DNA from: Gonocerus acuteangulatus
Lineage: Eukaryota; Arthropoda; Insecta; Hemiptera; Coreidae
Reading direction: 5' to 3'
Assembly (NCBI GenBank): GCA_946811695.1
Contig: OX328123.1
Span: forward strand, 10,848,698 to 10,912,697
DNA length: 64,000 nucleotides
A model generated the notes under the pieces. That model ran no database searches, was not told the origin of the DNA, and saw only the letters and a program-made list of their open reading frames with translations. Positions 1 through 12,365 of this stretch are shown here, piece by piece. Made by a program: the position numbers and the translations under genes. Every line of letters begins with the position of its first letter. Positions within the stretch are counted from its first letter, which is position 1.

Positions 1-678
1 AATGTTGAAATTGCATTAGTTTAGGATAAGAAAATTTTGATATTATGTAAAATTAATAAATTTAATAATAATGGTTTTTGTATATTAAAATAAACTTATT
101 TCAATAAAGATCATTAGTTTAGCCTAAAATAAATTTGATAATCATAAAAATAATTTAAAATAAGTATATTAATAAAATACTGTATTCATATAATCAAAAT
201 AATTAAAAATTATGAAACGAAGTAAGCTATAAAAATTTAAAAATAATGTAATACACTTGACAATATTCTGTATTCCGAAACTCCAAATTAGAAAATTTCA
301 ATTTTAAATTTATATTTTATACCGGACTAAAAACATTTTTTTTTTAAATTTTTTTTTTTTTTTAGACAGGAGTGCAAATGTAATGATATATTACATTCTC
401 GAAAATATTTTTAAATTCAAATAACCATCGATATTTTGAAAAGCCCGCGCAAATCACAAACCATATATACAAATAACATCGTATTATATATGCTTTAAAT
501 TAATAATATTTTTGGACAATACTGGTGTACAATATATACATATTAAATGTACATTCAGGTGATAATAAATTAATTATTTGAAGTTACGAAAAATATAATT
601 ATTACTTTCATATATAAGCCGGCAAAACTGCGGAAGTGGGAAAAAAAAAGGAAGCCGAGTTTTCCCGCTGGCAAGGCG
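1..678. other. AT-rich noncoding stretch
   Basis: Very AT-rich with homopolymer T and A runs around 337-363. No exon-like stretch, tRNA or recognisable transposon end was seen. It may be intron of the DGK gene, whose 5' exons are not in the window, but nothing in the sequence proves that. Confidence 0.5.
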
Positions 679-925
679 TCAGTTGATTCCCAGCAGTCAT
701 GGAGTGTGGAGCTGGGGTCTGTCCTCTGTAAATTACAATAGTCAGTTGATTCCCAGCAGTCCTGGAGTGCGGAGCTGGGGTCTGTCCTTTGGAGTCAAGG
801 CAGTCTATTGGTAGCAGCCTTGGAGTCAAGTCAGTCTATAGCTATCCTCCGAGGAGTACGGAGTCAAGTCTATTCCCAGCAGTTGTCGAGTGTGGAGCTA
901 GAGTCTATAGCTAGCCACAGAGAAT
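679..925. repeat. Degenerate tandem repeat
   Basis: The phrase CAGTTGATTCCCAGCAGTC recurs at a spacing of about 64 bp (near 679 and 743), followed by shorter, more diverged copies built on GTCTATxxxCAGCAG and GGAGTGYGGAGCTxGGGTCT up to about 925. The block is more GC-rich than its surroundings. ORFs across it are by-products of the repetition. Confidence 0.7.
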
Positions 926-1323
926 ACAGAGTGCAGTCTATTGTTATTATTCATAGAAGATGGAGTGAGAAGACAACAGAATCCAGAATTCAAGATATCT
1001 ATTCTATGCACGAGACCTGGCAAGAAAGCGTATCACCTTGAAGTAGGAATTACTGAAGCGCAGTATATTGAAGCTTTATTGGTAGTAAATTAATTCAGAG
1101 GTAAAATTATTTTTTTGTAATTGTTAATTCTTTTATTGTCATTTGTATTTATTTTAATATTGGTGTTTGTATCTCAAGATTGTCTAAAAATAAATATTAT
1201 ATTATTCATTCACTCGGAACTTTTATCCCTGAGATTAAATCAAATTAATATAATAAAACTTATTAAAGTAATTAAAATCTTTTTATAAAAAATTAATCAT
1301 AACAATATATATATACAACAAAA

Positions 1324-1494
1324 ATTCGGTGCATCGACATCTAGGCCATTAGCGCCGACATCCAGGGTGCAGTGAGGAATTTTCTCAACGAGCCATGAGA
1401 TGAGAAAATTCCTCCCACCGGTGGTGATCGAACCCACCATCTCCTGCATATGAATCTAAGGCGTTAGCCAGTAGACCACAGGGGGACCCTCTTA
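1324..1494 (-). mobile_element. tRNA-derived SINE, family A
   Basis: Read on the - strand it has a tRNA-like head with an A-box-like GTGGTCTACTGGCTAACGCC and a B-box-like GGTTCGATCACC. A body with GAGAAAATTCCT and GCGCCGACATC follows (the complement is visible on the + strand). The same head, body and tail order is seen at about 2228, 44178 and 44767. The head is at the right end, so the element points left. Confidence 0.8.
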
Positions 1495-2225
1495 TTATTT
1501 TATTCTTCACATTTTTTTTTTATATATATATAACTTTGTTTTGAGATATGCATAACCAAGTTTTCCAATAAATACATTATTTATATTGGATAATGACTTT
1601 ATAACTTTACTGTTAGTTATTTCAGTAAATATTGTTTAAAGAATATAATTTACTCAAACATTGTAATATAAAAATACAAGTATCATTCAAATATAAACTG
1701 GAATTTTGTACTTCAAATTTATTGATCCATATGCAAATAAAAATGGATTGCTCTACATACCTTCCTTTTATAGTAATATATTCTCTCTGTGCGTAAAATA
1801 TGGACGCGAAACATGGGCGCTGACAAAAAAGAGTAAAGCTGTGTTGCTGGTATTGGAGTGAAAGATCCTGAGAAAAATTTTTGGCCCATTTAAAATTGGT
1901 GAATAATGGTACATAAGGAAGAATCAGGAGCTGAAGGATTTATTTTGCAAGCATGACATTGTTAATTTTATAAGTATGACGTATGGATCCAGAGAGGCTT
2001 CCAAGAAAGCTCATTTATGGTAAGCCTGGGGCAAAAGGATGGCTGCAGGCCTCCTCTCTGATGGCTGGATGGTGTGGAGATAGACTTGCGTGCTATGGAT
2101 GTCCGTTGCAGGAGATGACTTGTGCAGCGACAGAGATGAGTGGAACAGTCTGTTTGCTGAGGCTTTGGTCCTTCATGGACTGTAGTGCTCATGTCTACAT
2201 CCCTCTTCATTTATTTTTTTTTTAA

Positions 2226-2408
2226 GGCTCTTCAACGTCTAGGCCATTACACATTGGACATCCAGGGTGCAGCGAGGAATTTTCCCAACGAGCAGTGGAA
2301 TGAGAAAATTCCTGCCGCTAGTGGGAATCGAACCCACCATCTCCCGCTTATGAATCTAAGGCGCTAGCCACTAGACCACGGCCATCTAAGGCGATAGCCA
2401 CTGGACCC
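2226..2408 (-). mobile_element. tRNA-derived SINE, family A
   Basis: Second copy of the family seen at 1324, same orientation, with the B-box region GGTTCGATTCCC on the - strand. The head end is partly duplicated: the phrase GCGATAGCCACTGGACC follows a near-identical GCGCTAGCCACTAGACC, so the first ~30 bp of the tRNA-like head appear twice. Confidence 0.8.
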
Positions 2409-3004
2409 CTCTCTTCATTTATTTTCTTCAAATCTTTTCCCCCCTGAATAATTTCTCTTTTCAGAGGTCCAACATATGTATACATACATATAGACCAAAA
2501 TTAGATGACAAGACATCACTGTAAGGTTCATGAGGTAGCCGGTGTTATTTAATGATTTCTTCGGAAGCGAGAGCAGCTTATTGCAGGTGTGCATTGTGAA
2601 GGATATGTGAATCAGTTGACATTGTTGTTTGCGGTGATAACAAATCTTGGGGCCATCCAGCAATTGTTAGTTGTCACTCTGACAAATCTTTGATCTAATC
2701 GGATGTCAATGAGCATTACACTTCCAGCAATTCCGAAGAAATGTAGCTATTGAAGTTTTAATTTTGGTCTTCATTGATGTTCCCATCCAGTATTCTTCCT
2801 CTTGTTCTCTGGGGATAGTAAAATACCAATGTTTATTCGCTAGTCAAAAAAGCCTCCACTTAGAAGAAGTCAACAGATTTTTTCCACACATTCATGTCTG
2901 TCATGGTGAAAAGGTGAGATTTTCTTGCCACATTGTCCATGTTACTGCATAAATCAAATGAACAATGTTTCAGTTTGTATTTGAGTGACACTCAACATAG
3001 CCCC
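2409..3004. other. Unannotated noncoding stretch
   Basis: No exon-like, tRNA-like or transposon-end signal could be supported. Short ORFs here have no recognisable domain. Confidence 0.4.
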
Positions 3005-3009
3005 ATGTG

Positions 3010-3075
3010 TATATAAAGAGTCTGACAGACAGAAGGGACATTTCAGTGAAGTATGTTGGCAGCAGTGAGCATCAC
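3010..3075. repeat. Half copy of foldback family P
   Basis: Contains GTCTGACAGACAGAAGGGAC followed by TTTCAGTGAAGTATGTTGGC and AGCAGTGAGCATC. This is one arm of the palindromic elements at 18919-19089 and 55878-56037. The second arm is absent, so this is a truncated or solo-arm copy. Confidence 0.7.
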
Positions 3076-4070
3076 GCCTAGGGGAGGGAGGAGTGACAAC
3101 CCAGCAAGACCGTCATCGGCTAGAGGTGCCTCCACCTTCCCCTACCATGACCGTATATAGGAAATAATAGGACCGTATATAGGGCCGAGACCTTTTCCGG
3201 GGTATGGAATACTAACAATGTAGAACATGGAATACTTTAAAGCAACTAAAACGCTGTTACACTTCAAATAAAATATTTTTTATGAACTAAATGATCATAT
3301 TTAATTTATTTTAAAGGGTTTTATGACATATTTTTACCACCAAATCAAAATTTCTGGGGGTGGGGCTTCAGCCCCCCCTTATATACGCCCATGTCCCCTA
3401 CCTGTCCACAGCCGAGTTACAAGTTATATCTCTTCCAGTATAGTTCAATTGAACGGAAGAATAGCTCAAAACTTGGTAGAAACTTGAACTTTCATGCTAT
3501 TAGGTTCAAACATGCCTACCATGAAAAAATTGCCCAAGTAGCAACTATTATTATTATTATGGGGTGTGTTCTTCTCAGTTTCCTGGGGTAAATTCTTTCG
3601 GGAGCTATTGCCAACCCAAAGAATTGTTGTTTTTATTATTTATTTTTTTAATTATTATTTTTTGTATGTATCTTATCACGGGCGTTCGTTTAAGAATTTT
3701 CGAACTATTCTCGCAGTACCGCTTGTTACGCGTCTTTAATCAGTTCCTCTGAGATTTTCAAGTACTTCGTAGCTCTAACTGAGGTCTTTGGGATGAGTCC
3801 ATTAGCCGATATAATAATAGCTGTTACCCTTGCGGAATCTAACTTATACAGATCTTTCAACTCTATAGCCAAGTCGTATAAATCATGTATTATTATTATT
3901 ATAATTATTACTTTAATTTAAGCTTTATTATTTAAAATAGAGAGAAAAGTGTTTGGTAGAGGTTTAGAATAAGAAATTGCTTGGCTAATAAATAATCTGA
4001 GACAGTAAGATGTTATTGAAATAAAAAATAAAAAGTTTCAGATGATTGAAACATTCACAATGTAAAATAT

Positions 4071-4443
4071 CAGGACCTTGGAAGAAAGAGGGCAAATCTG
4101 AAAAATCAACTTTTTTTAAATTCTTTTTTCTGAGTCGCCTTGTTTCTCTGGTTCGCCTTTAGTTCTCTCAAAGTATCAAGTTAAAGTGGACAGCACCATC
4201 ATCCGATTTCATGGGCGAATCCTAAGTCTGAAACTCCCATCCTAACATTTTGTTACCCATAAATCACTCGTATAAATTAAAATTAAAACATTGAATTATA
4301 ATTGTATACTTTTTCAACCAGGTGTATAAACATAGAGTGAACATTCGACTTTGTTATCCTGAAGCACTTTCAGAACTTTGACTTCAATTTCCCAACATCC
4401 AGATTTCGAGAATCGCCCTTTCTCTTCCAACGTCCTAATATCT
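4071..4443. mobile_element. MITE family L (inverted-terminal DNA element)
   Basis: The left end TATCAGGACCTTGGAAGAAA is the inverse complement of the right end CTCTTCCAACGTCCTAATAT. The interior has no coding capacity. A full-length relative lies at 58467-58860 and a truncated one at 23025-23265, so this is a local non-autonomous DNA transposon family. The superfamily is not clear. Confidence 0.75.
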
Positions 4444-4830
4444 TGTATTAAATGATGCGTACAGTAAATTTATTAATGTAGAATATTTTTGGCATCATTC
4501 CAGTTGTGGTTTTCTGCTTCTTATGAGCTCCCAAAGTTTTGACTATTTCTTATAATAGTCAAATTTTTCTTTACAAGTGATTCTTTATTGTAACATCGAT
4601 GAAATAAGTATGATTTTTTTTATTTATTTTTACTAAAATGGCTGATTGTAATGTAGCATCTCAATTATATTTTTCCCCTTGTTTTTTTTTTGTTAGTATT
4701 TTATGTAACTGTTTTACTCCTTCAACCATTACAGCATGATCATAGTGTGTTACACACATAAATACTTTTTAATGAGTTGTTGGTGATAAGTGATTATGCC
4801 TTATTTAGACTGTTTGATAACTATTTCTTA

Positions 4831-5012
4831 GAGGCCGTGAGTGTTAAGGCATGAGGCCTTAACACTCCGTGCCAAGGGTCGTGGGTTCGATTCCCACTGG
4901 GGGTGGTGGCTTTTCTTTGTAAAAAAGAAAAGGCATCAGCCCTATCCTGGCTAGAAAAGGGTGGTTGGTGACCTACACATAATCCGTCATTTTTTTTATA
5001 TAAGGGTTGGAT
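4831..5012 (+). mobile_element. tRNA-derived SINE, family B
   Basis: Head GAGGCCGTGAGTGTTAAGGC, B-box-like GTGGGTTCGATTCCCACTGG, then a body with GGTGGTGGCTTTTCTTTGTA and CAGCCCTATCCTGGCTAGAA. Same family as the copies at 27697, 37663, 46030 and 57429. The 3' tail is shorter than in other copies. Confidence 0.85.
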
Positions 5013-5404
5013 AAATGGAATATGGAGGTCGTTATGGACAGTCAAATTGGAGACAAAGAATGGAGTGTCGGTTATTTTACAGAGGATTTTAGACTGTAAT
5101 TATTGAATTTTGTATGAGTTAGAGGGATTTGTCGATCCTCGGAGTTCTATGCCATAAGTCCGCATTGGTCTGAGTATTGTCAAGTAAATGAGTATTTTGT
5201 TATTAAGTGTAAGCTCTGATTGTTGGACAAGTAAGTGTAGTTGTTCTATTCAGAATTTAAAAAATGTTTAGGTGTGCTCAAAAAAAACCTTGAACCAGGG
5301 TAATGTTCAAGCAAGTACAGATAGCGAAGACACCAACGCAACTTTGTCATGAGGTAAACCTCAATTTTCATAGTTATTTTGATCTAAAGAGTCAAAATAG
5401 AAGG

Positions 5405-5535
5405 TTTCAAGACGAATTTTAAATGGAACTACTTCAGAACCTTCGAGTTTGAAGACCAGTTTTAAATGGAACCACTCCGGAGCCTTCGAGTTTGAAGAGA
5501 AATTTTAAATGGCTCCGCTCCTGAGCCCTCAAGCG
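5405..5535. repeat. Short tandem repeat, about 58-bp unit
   Basis: About two and a quarter to three diverged units contain TTTTAAATGGAACCACTCC and AGCCTTCGAGTTTGAAGA. A short TA microsatellite follows at about 5557-5571. Confidence 0.7.
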
Positions 5536-5955
5536 CAAACGGTTAATTTAAATTTATATATATATATATATATTACATATAGGATTGTATATAAGAAGTT
5601 TTTTATGTTAAGCAAAATATGAACCTTCCCATTAGCGAGCTGCTGAACATTGAACTAAAACCTTCATATATTTTAATAAAATTACAAGTAAACACCAACT
5701 TAAGTTCTGACATAAATAAACATTTAATGAAAAGAGTTTATTTTCAAAAATATCTAATCCGAAGATTTTCTATCGACGAAGTACCTTCTTTCCATAATAA
5801 AAATACTCAACTACATTGTCAAATTGCTTTTATGGTAAATTTATTTCTTTCAACCACCTGCCCTCCAAAAAAATAAAATTGTCATTTATTATTGTACTTC
5901 TCTATACGTGTAGCCTCTTCCTTTGATTCATTGCAATCATTTTCATATTTACTTT

Positions 5956-6110
5956 TGAGCAGGGCCTCCAAGAGAAATTACAGGCACCTGTCAAAATAAC
6001 TTCACGGGCCCTTAACCCCTTCTCCATTAATATTACCAAAAATGATTAATGGAATCATTTAAAACTGACTTCGCTCTGAAAACAAAATTAAATAAATTTG
6101 CAATTGAATA
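5956..6110. repeat. Dispersed repeat related to 35045-35215
   Basis: Begins CAGGGCCTCCAAGAGAAATT and continues through AATAACTTCACGGGCCC and ATTACCAAAAATGATTAATG. The block at 35045-35215 has the same order of phrases. Probably an old DNA-element fragment. No terminal repeat was confirmed. Confidence 0.6.
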
Positions 6111-6724
6111 TAGTGAAAAATTTACTTATTGCCTAAGGTACATTGGCACTTCCTGGGGCTACAGATTTTTGGACTGACAATATTTAAGAGCTAGCTTATT
6201 TATTAGAAATAGATAATTTAGAAAATTATCCATTGGTTGTTCTCAGAAATAATTATGTGAACTATACTGACTTTTAGCATTTTCCTCCGAAGAAAAGTAG
6301 CTATTTGTTATTTCAAATTATAATGTGAGTAAAAAAATGATACCGGGTCCCCTGACCTATAGTTCTACGCTCCTAAAATTTTACCCTCTCACAATCCTTC
6401 CCTTTCTTACATCCTTCCTTGAATCCTTGTAGCAATCATTCAATCTTTTCTTAAATTTTATTTATTTCATTTTTATTTTTGCTCTTTTGCATGAGTTTTA
6501 GAATTTCGCATAAATTATCAACTAAAAATACATTAATTACAACCTAAATATTCTGATTCTTTTGACTCAGAAAGAATTATTAACTTTTCTGTACAAAATA
6601 CATTTTAAATAAAAATAAGTGATAAAAAGTTGATCCTTTGCCTGCAACCTTGCCCTTTCCTTAAATGAAGTACTTAGTTCAAACATAAAATTACTCCAAA
6701 ATAAAATACAATATTCATTACTAG

Positions 6725-6851
6725 GCTCAACAAGTGAAGAAGTATCCTCAGTCATGGTTATGAACAATTACTTTGGAATCGGAATTGACGCTGACCTATG
6801 TTTGGACTTCCACAATGCTCGAGAGGAAAATCCCAATAAGTTTAATTCAAG
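6725..6851 (+). CDS. DGKQ: DGKQ exon: start of visible accessory domain
   Basis: Encodes [20 protein letters not shown] and on to NPNKFNSR. The acceptor after TTACTAG puts the exon start at 6725. A second possible acceptor (TCCTCAG) would start it at 6752. I prefer 6725 because the extra in-frame residues resemble the acidic/serine linker before the NNYFGIG motif. The donor is AG|GTATAT at 6851. Confidence 0.82.
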
Positions 6852-9800
6852 GTATATTCCAAAATATATGAATATTTGTTTAAAATTTCATTTAATGTAT
6901 AAACTTATTAATGCATTTTTACATCGCTCCAATTTCTTTTAACATAGATTGCATAATAAGGGTGTTTACGTGAAAATGGGATTGAGAAAAATGGTCGGGA
7001 GAAAGATGTGTAAAGATCTTCAGAGAGAAATACAACTGGAAGTAGACGGGAAAAAAGTTGACCTTCCTCCTGTTGAAGGAATTATCATCCTTAACATACT
7101 CAGGTTAGATATATTTGCATGTCGCCAGTTTATTATGTATTCATAAAAAACTATAAAATTAAATTTTTAAATATGATTTAAATTTTAACATCCCGAATGA
7201 TTTGCAGTAGTCCGAGAGCCAGCAACGCACTTTCCATGAAGTGTTTTATGCATCTTGATTTTTTGCTATAATGTACATCTTGGATATATAAGAAGGTATA
7301 TATGTGTTTCCTGGACATACCTTGAAACACCAGGTAATGCGCATAGGGGAAAGGTACAAAAAATATTTCCCAAAAATAAAGTTTTATTCAGAAGCCAACT
7401 ATCTTTAATGTAAAATTTAGACAATTTTACAATGAATAATAATTACGGCAGACACTTTTAAGGGGTATAACTCGTAAAAAAAAAAAAAAAAAATTAATTG
7501 TCTTTATTCTAATATTAAATGAGAGTTTTATTCACGCTGCCATTAAAACCGGAACCTTTGTACAAGATCATGTGAGCAAGAACCAATGAAAGCACAGAAA
7601 ACAACCAACACTGCGCGGTCATCTCATGCACTCTTACGGTTACGCGCAGTGTATTGCAGTCTATCATAGGCAACATTTATTTTTATGTTTCCTGATAATT
7701 ATACCTCACAAAAGTGTCTGCCCTTTTGCAATTATTTTCAAATATGTTTACTGAAGACGCTGTTTAAATCACAGCGTGAATAAAGCACTTCATTTAATAT
7801 TAAAAATAAAAACTAGGTACTTTGTTGTTTTTTTTTTAAATTTACATTTTAAGCCCCTTAAAAGTTCCTGCCTTATTTATTATTAATTTTAAAATTGCCC
7901 TAATTTGTAATTTTTTTTCATTAATAATAGTTGGCTTCTGAATAAAAAACTATTTTTGGGCAATATTGTTTTGCACCTTTCCCCTATGCGCAGTACCTGG
8001 TGTTCCAAGGTATGTCCTGGAAACACATACTTACCTTCTTATCTACCCAAGAGGTACACTATAGCAAAATTTCAGGGTGCATAAAACATTTCATGAAAAG
8101 TGCGTTGCTGGCTCTCCGACTACAGGAACTCCTAGGCAATGATAGCCAGTACATAAACACTACACTGACCAACCTCAATTGCACAGGACAATATAATCTT
8201 ATTTGATGACTATAAGCACTGTTGACTTAAAAACAACTATCATACTTCCATAGATACTAAGTACAATTTATCGGAAAACTCTTCACACAAAGTCTTTCAC
8301 AGTTACAATTTTAGAAGTTACAATTATATTACCAATGCTGATTTTGTAGCATAAATAGTTCACTGTTCTTGTGTTGACCGCCAATGAAGCGGAACGCACC
8401 AAGTATATAAATATGATATAAATCATTTCTCTGAGGAGTTGCCTTGAAGGAAAGAGGTAACTGAGGTAGTTTTGACATCGTTGCAGAATGAACGAAGACC
8501 TACATCCACATAAGAGTTTTGAGGCACGGCCCACTGTACGCCACCCACGTAAAGGCTGCCTCGGGATCAAGATGGTCAGTGATCTTGGACCGAAGCACCT
8601 CCACGCTTAGATAAACAAAAGAGGATGACAAAAAGAAATTTTTTATGTGATTTGTTGCAAGAAATGAAGGACCAGATTTATATGGGGGGGGGGGGGCTTG
8701 CAAATAAAGGAACCTTCGAAATGTTTAAAAGTTTTCAAGTCATACTAACATTTTTAAGAACTTTGTCAAAAAATATAAGCTGTTTAAATGAGAAAGAAAA
8801 AACATTCAACAGTAGCAATAAAACTACAAACAGAAATTAAGTTATTTTCAGGTTAGTGGAAGCCTAAGCTTAAAGACAGACATAACTCTTTCTAAATACG
8901 ATTGTAGAGGTATCGAGGTAAGTGCACCTTTATATGAAATTATTTATTATCAAATCAGATATTTAAAACTGTTTAATCATTAGAAGACTTCCTTTACAAA
9001 AGGCCCATCTTACGCTTTGTACAATTTATTGAATATGGTGTTTTTTATGTGTTCTTTTAGTAAATGTGTTAACAATTCTTTTTTCAGCTGGGGCTCTGGA
9101 GCCAATCCTTGGGGCGTAGAGAAAGAAGACCAGTTCTCTAAGCCGAATCATTGGGATGGAATGTTGGAAGTTGTTGGTGTCACTGGAGTTGTTCACTTGG
9201 GCCAGATACAATCTGGCATGAGATCAGCCATGAGGATAGCACAAGTAAATGAAATTATTTCTTGTTGCACAAGTCATTCATATGTTTAGTTGTGTCGTGG
9301 TTATACAATATTTTCTACTCCAATTAAATATAACTGTTATTCATTTCGGAAGTCAGTTCAAACAGTCGTTCATCCAGTAGTTGTCATTCTTTTAACATTA
9401 CTTGGTCATTACTTTTTAAGTCCTAATATAAGCTACAAATATAATAACTTTTAGTTTAACATTCACTTAATGATATAAATATCGGTTTTGTAAAGTCTTC
9501 CGGAGTTGAATTATGATTTTGGTTAATTTTAAGTTATATTTTCAATATAAATTAAAATATCCACTTACAACAAGTACAGATATACCAACAAAAAACTAAA
9601 ATTGAAAAAAAGTGGCCAAGTTCCAGGCCCCTCCCAATAGCAGTTTTCCTATGAAAGTTATGATGTAGTATTCGGCCGAGTTATATGCCCTTAATACCTT
9701 GTCAAGAACCTAATAATACCCTCTCACTTAATTATGCCTTTCCAACTTGGTCAGTTTTCATTGAATGATGACCATTTTAATTTACATAGAGTCATACAAT

Positions 9801-12333
9801 CCCGACCCTTTTAAGTCATCAGAGAGTTTATAATAACACTGACTTGTTACCCTAAGGGCCTGAATCTTTAAATGCCAGACATTTTATAAAAACCCGATCA
9901 TTATAGCGGCCATTGTTTAACGAAAACCGGCCAAATTGGACATGCACAAACGAGTGAGAGGGTATTATTAGGTTCTTGTCAAGGTATCAAGGACCTAAAA
10001 TTCGGCCTAATACTATGATATCATAACTTTCATAGGCTATCTGTTTTTGTGAGAGCCTGGAACTTGGCCACTTTTACTAGGATTAAGAATTAAGGTTATT
10101 TAAAGATTTTCTTGCCAGGATGTTCCTGAAGCCTTTACTTTCTTTGAAGGGAAAGCCATCTCCTCTTGTGGGAATCAAACCCATGGCCCGGGTGGGGGTA
10201 TATCGAAGCTAAGTTCAATTTCTTTCCTCTGCCAAGATTAATACGAAATACTTATACATACTCTCTATGAGAACCCTTGCCAGCAATAGGCTGCTGTACT
10301 TTGGTATGAAATAATTATGTCTACAATGTTACCTGGGCAAACCCAAACGATCTGATGCTTTTAGTAAGAGCCCCGGCATCTCTTTGGGTATTTAAGGATA
10401 CTTAAATCCCAAAAAACCATAAGGGTCTTAGTAACCAAAAAAATGGCATCCTCATAATTATAATCAGAGTTCAGTCATGTGGTATCTTAAAAAAACTACA
10501 TTTTTTATAATAAAATGCGTTTTACTTTTGCCCACGTTTTGGCTAGAAATTCAAGCCTTCATGAGGGCTGTAAAACAATGAGAACAGAGTTAATTATAAT
10601 TCATATAGAGAAGGAATGAAAGGAATACATTGTACAGTAATCCGGTGTCTTTGGGACCGGGGTACAGTTGGATTAGAGAAAACGCTGGATTAGAGAATTC
10701 AGTTAGAAGCAGGTACTTAAGTATTTGAAAAACTATATTATTTGAGGATATAATAATATGTACCATTTTTACCAGGGGGCTGCTGTCACCCCTTTATCAA
10801 GCTGTTCAAGACCTCTTAATTTCTGCTGGATGGACAGAAATGCCATAACAGAGCAAATTAAAAAAAAAAAAAAATTAAAACTTGCACTCCACTCGCAATG
10901 AATGTTCGAATTAGACTGGCTAACATTTATTTTCTTAGTATAAACACAAGTTCCATTAGGCATTAGATGATGGGAAACATGTATAGTTATTTTAATAAAC
11001 TCATTGAAGACCGCATTGCAAAATTGTATTTCTCAAGTATGGAATGGCTTTTTTTTTAATTGTTAATTAAGTATATTATTTATTAAATACATAAATTGTT
11101 TTTAAATTATGCCGACCGGTGTACAAGCGGTCCCCAAGTAAAACATGTCGTGTGCCCACCGTGTTGTTGCGGAGTAACCGATGGGTATGCGGTCATTAAC
11201 ATGTTAAGTTAATTTGGATTTTTATTAATTGATCTTCTGCCTACACATGAAAAATTGTTAAGATTTGGGTCACTATTTATTTTAATATTTATTGTTTACT
11301 TTATAAGGGAGGACACATCAAAATCCACATCCATGCCGACATGCCAGTGCAAGTAGACGGTGAACCATGGGTTCAGGCTCCGTGTGATGTAGTAGTTCTC
11401 AAGTCAGCTCTCAAGGTACTATATCTCATTAATGCAGCACTAGTAGTGTAGTTCTCAAGTAATTCTCTTTCAAATGAAGAATATTTAACCAATATTTAAG
11501 GAGTTACATAAATTGTGTTTATACTCTTATTAAGAATCAGTGCTGGGTATAATCATAATTAAGATTACGATTATAATCACAGGCTTTCGGGATGTGATTA
11601 CGATTACGATTATAATCGTAATTACAAGAGTGATTACAATTACACTTGTATTCACACCTATGATTATAATTACACTCATAATCACTACATTTTTCTGTAA
11701 TTACAATTGTAATCACAGCTGCTTCTGTGATTATGACTGTAATTATAACTATTTTTTTCTGTGATTACAACCATAATCAAATATTAATTCTGTAATCACA
11801 ACTGTAATCATAACCTATCTGTGACTACGAACATAATCACAGCAATATTTATTACATAATACCTCTGTAATCCCAACATCTTTTATTTATATAAATTAGG
11901 ATACTATTACTGGATTCTTACCGGTATTTACCGTAATACCAATGGATGACCAAGTCTCAACTCTTCATATCTATGACTCATTATTTTGATGCAAATAGTT
12001 TTCCAATTCTCCTGCTCAGATTTGTTTTGTGTTTGAGACTTTTCAGTCGTAATTACAGAAAAAGATGTGATTACGTTCGTAATCACAGAAAGCTTATGAT
12101 TACAGTCGTAATCACATAAAAAATTGTGAATAATGTTTTGCGATTACTATTGTAATTATGACCAAAGGTGTGATTACAAGTGTGATCTCAATAACTCTTG
12201 TAATTACAATTATAATCGTAATCATAATCACATCTTGAAAGCCTATAATTATATTCGTAATCATAAGTATGATTAAGATTATGCCCAACACTTATTATGA
12301 ATTACACTTTGTTTTTGTTTTGTTTTTTGTATT

Positions 12334-12365
<32 letters not shown>

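Noticed and set aside
1324..2408. Possible real tRNA genes
   Set aside because: A and B box matches belong to SINE-A copies; the acceptor stem cannot be closed and the same body follows in every copy.
1..6724. Upstream DGKQ exons (catalytic GGDGT, C1 domains)
   Set aside because: No stretch in this interval translates to the expected motifs on the + strand; they must lie before the window.
10640..10705. Second Tigger-like element starting CAGTAATCCGGTGTC
   Set aside because: One end looks like a pogo/Tigger terminal repeat, but no matching inverted end or TA pair could be fixed.
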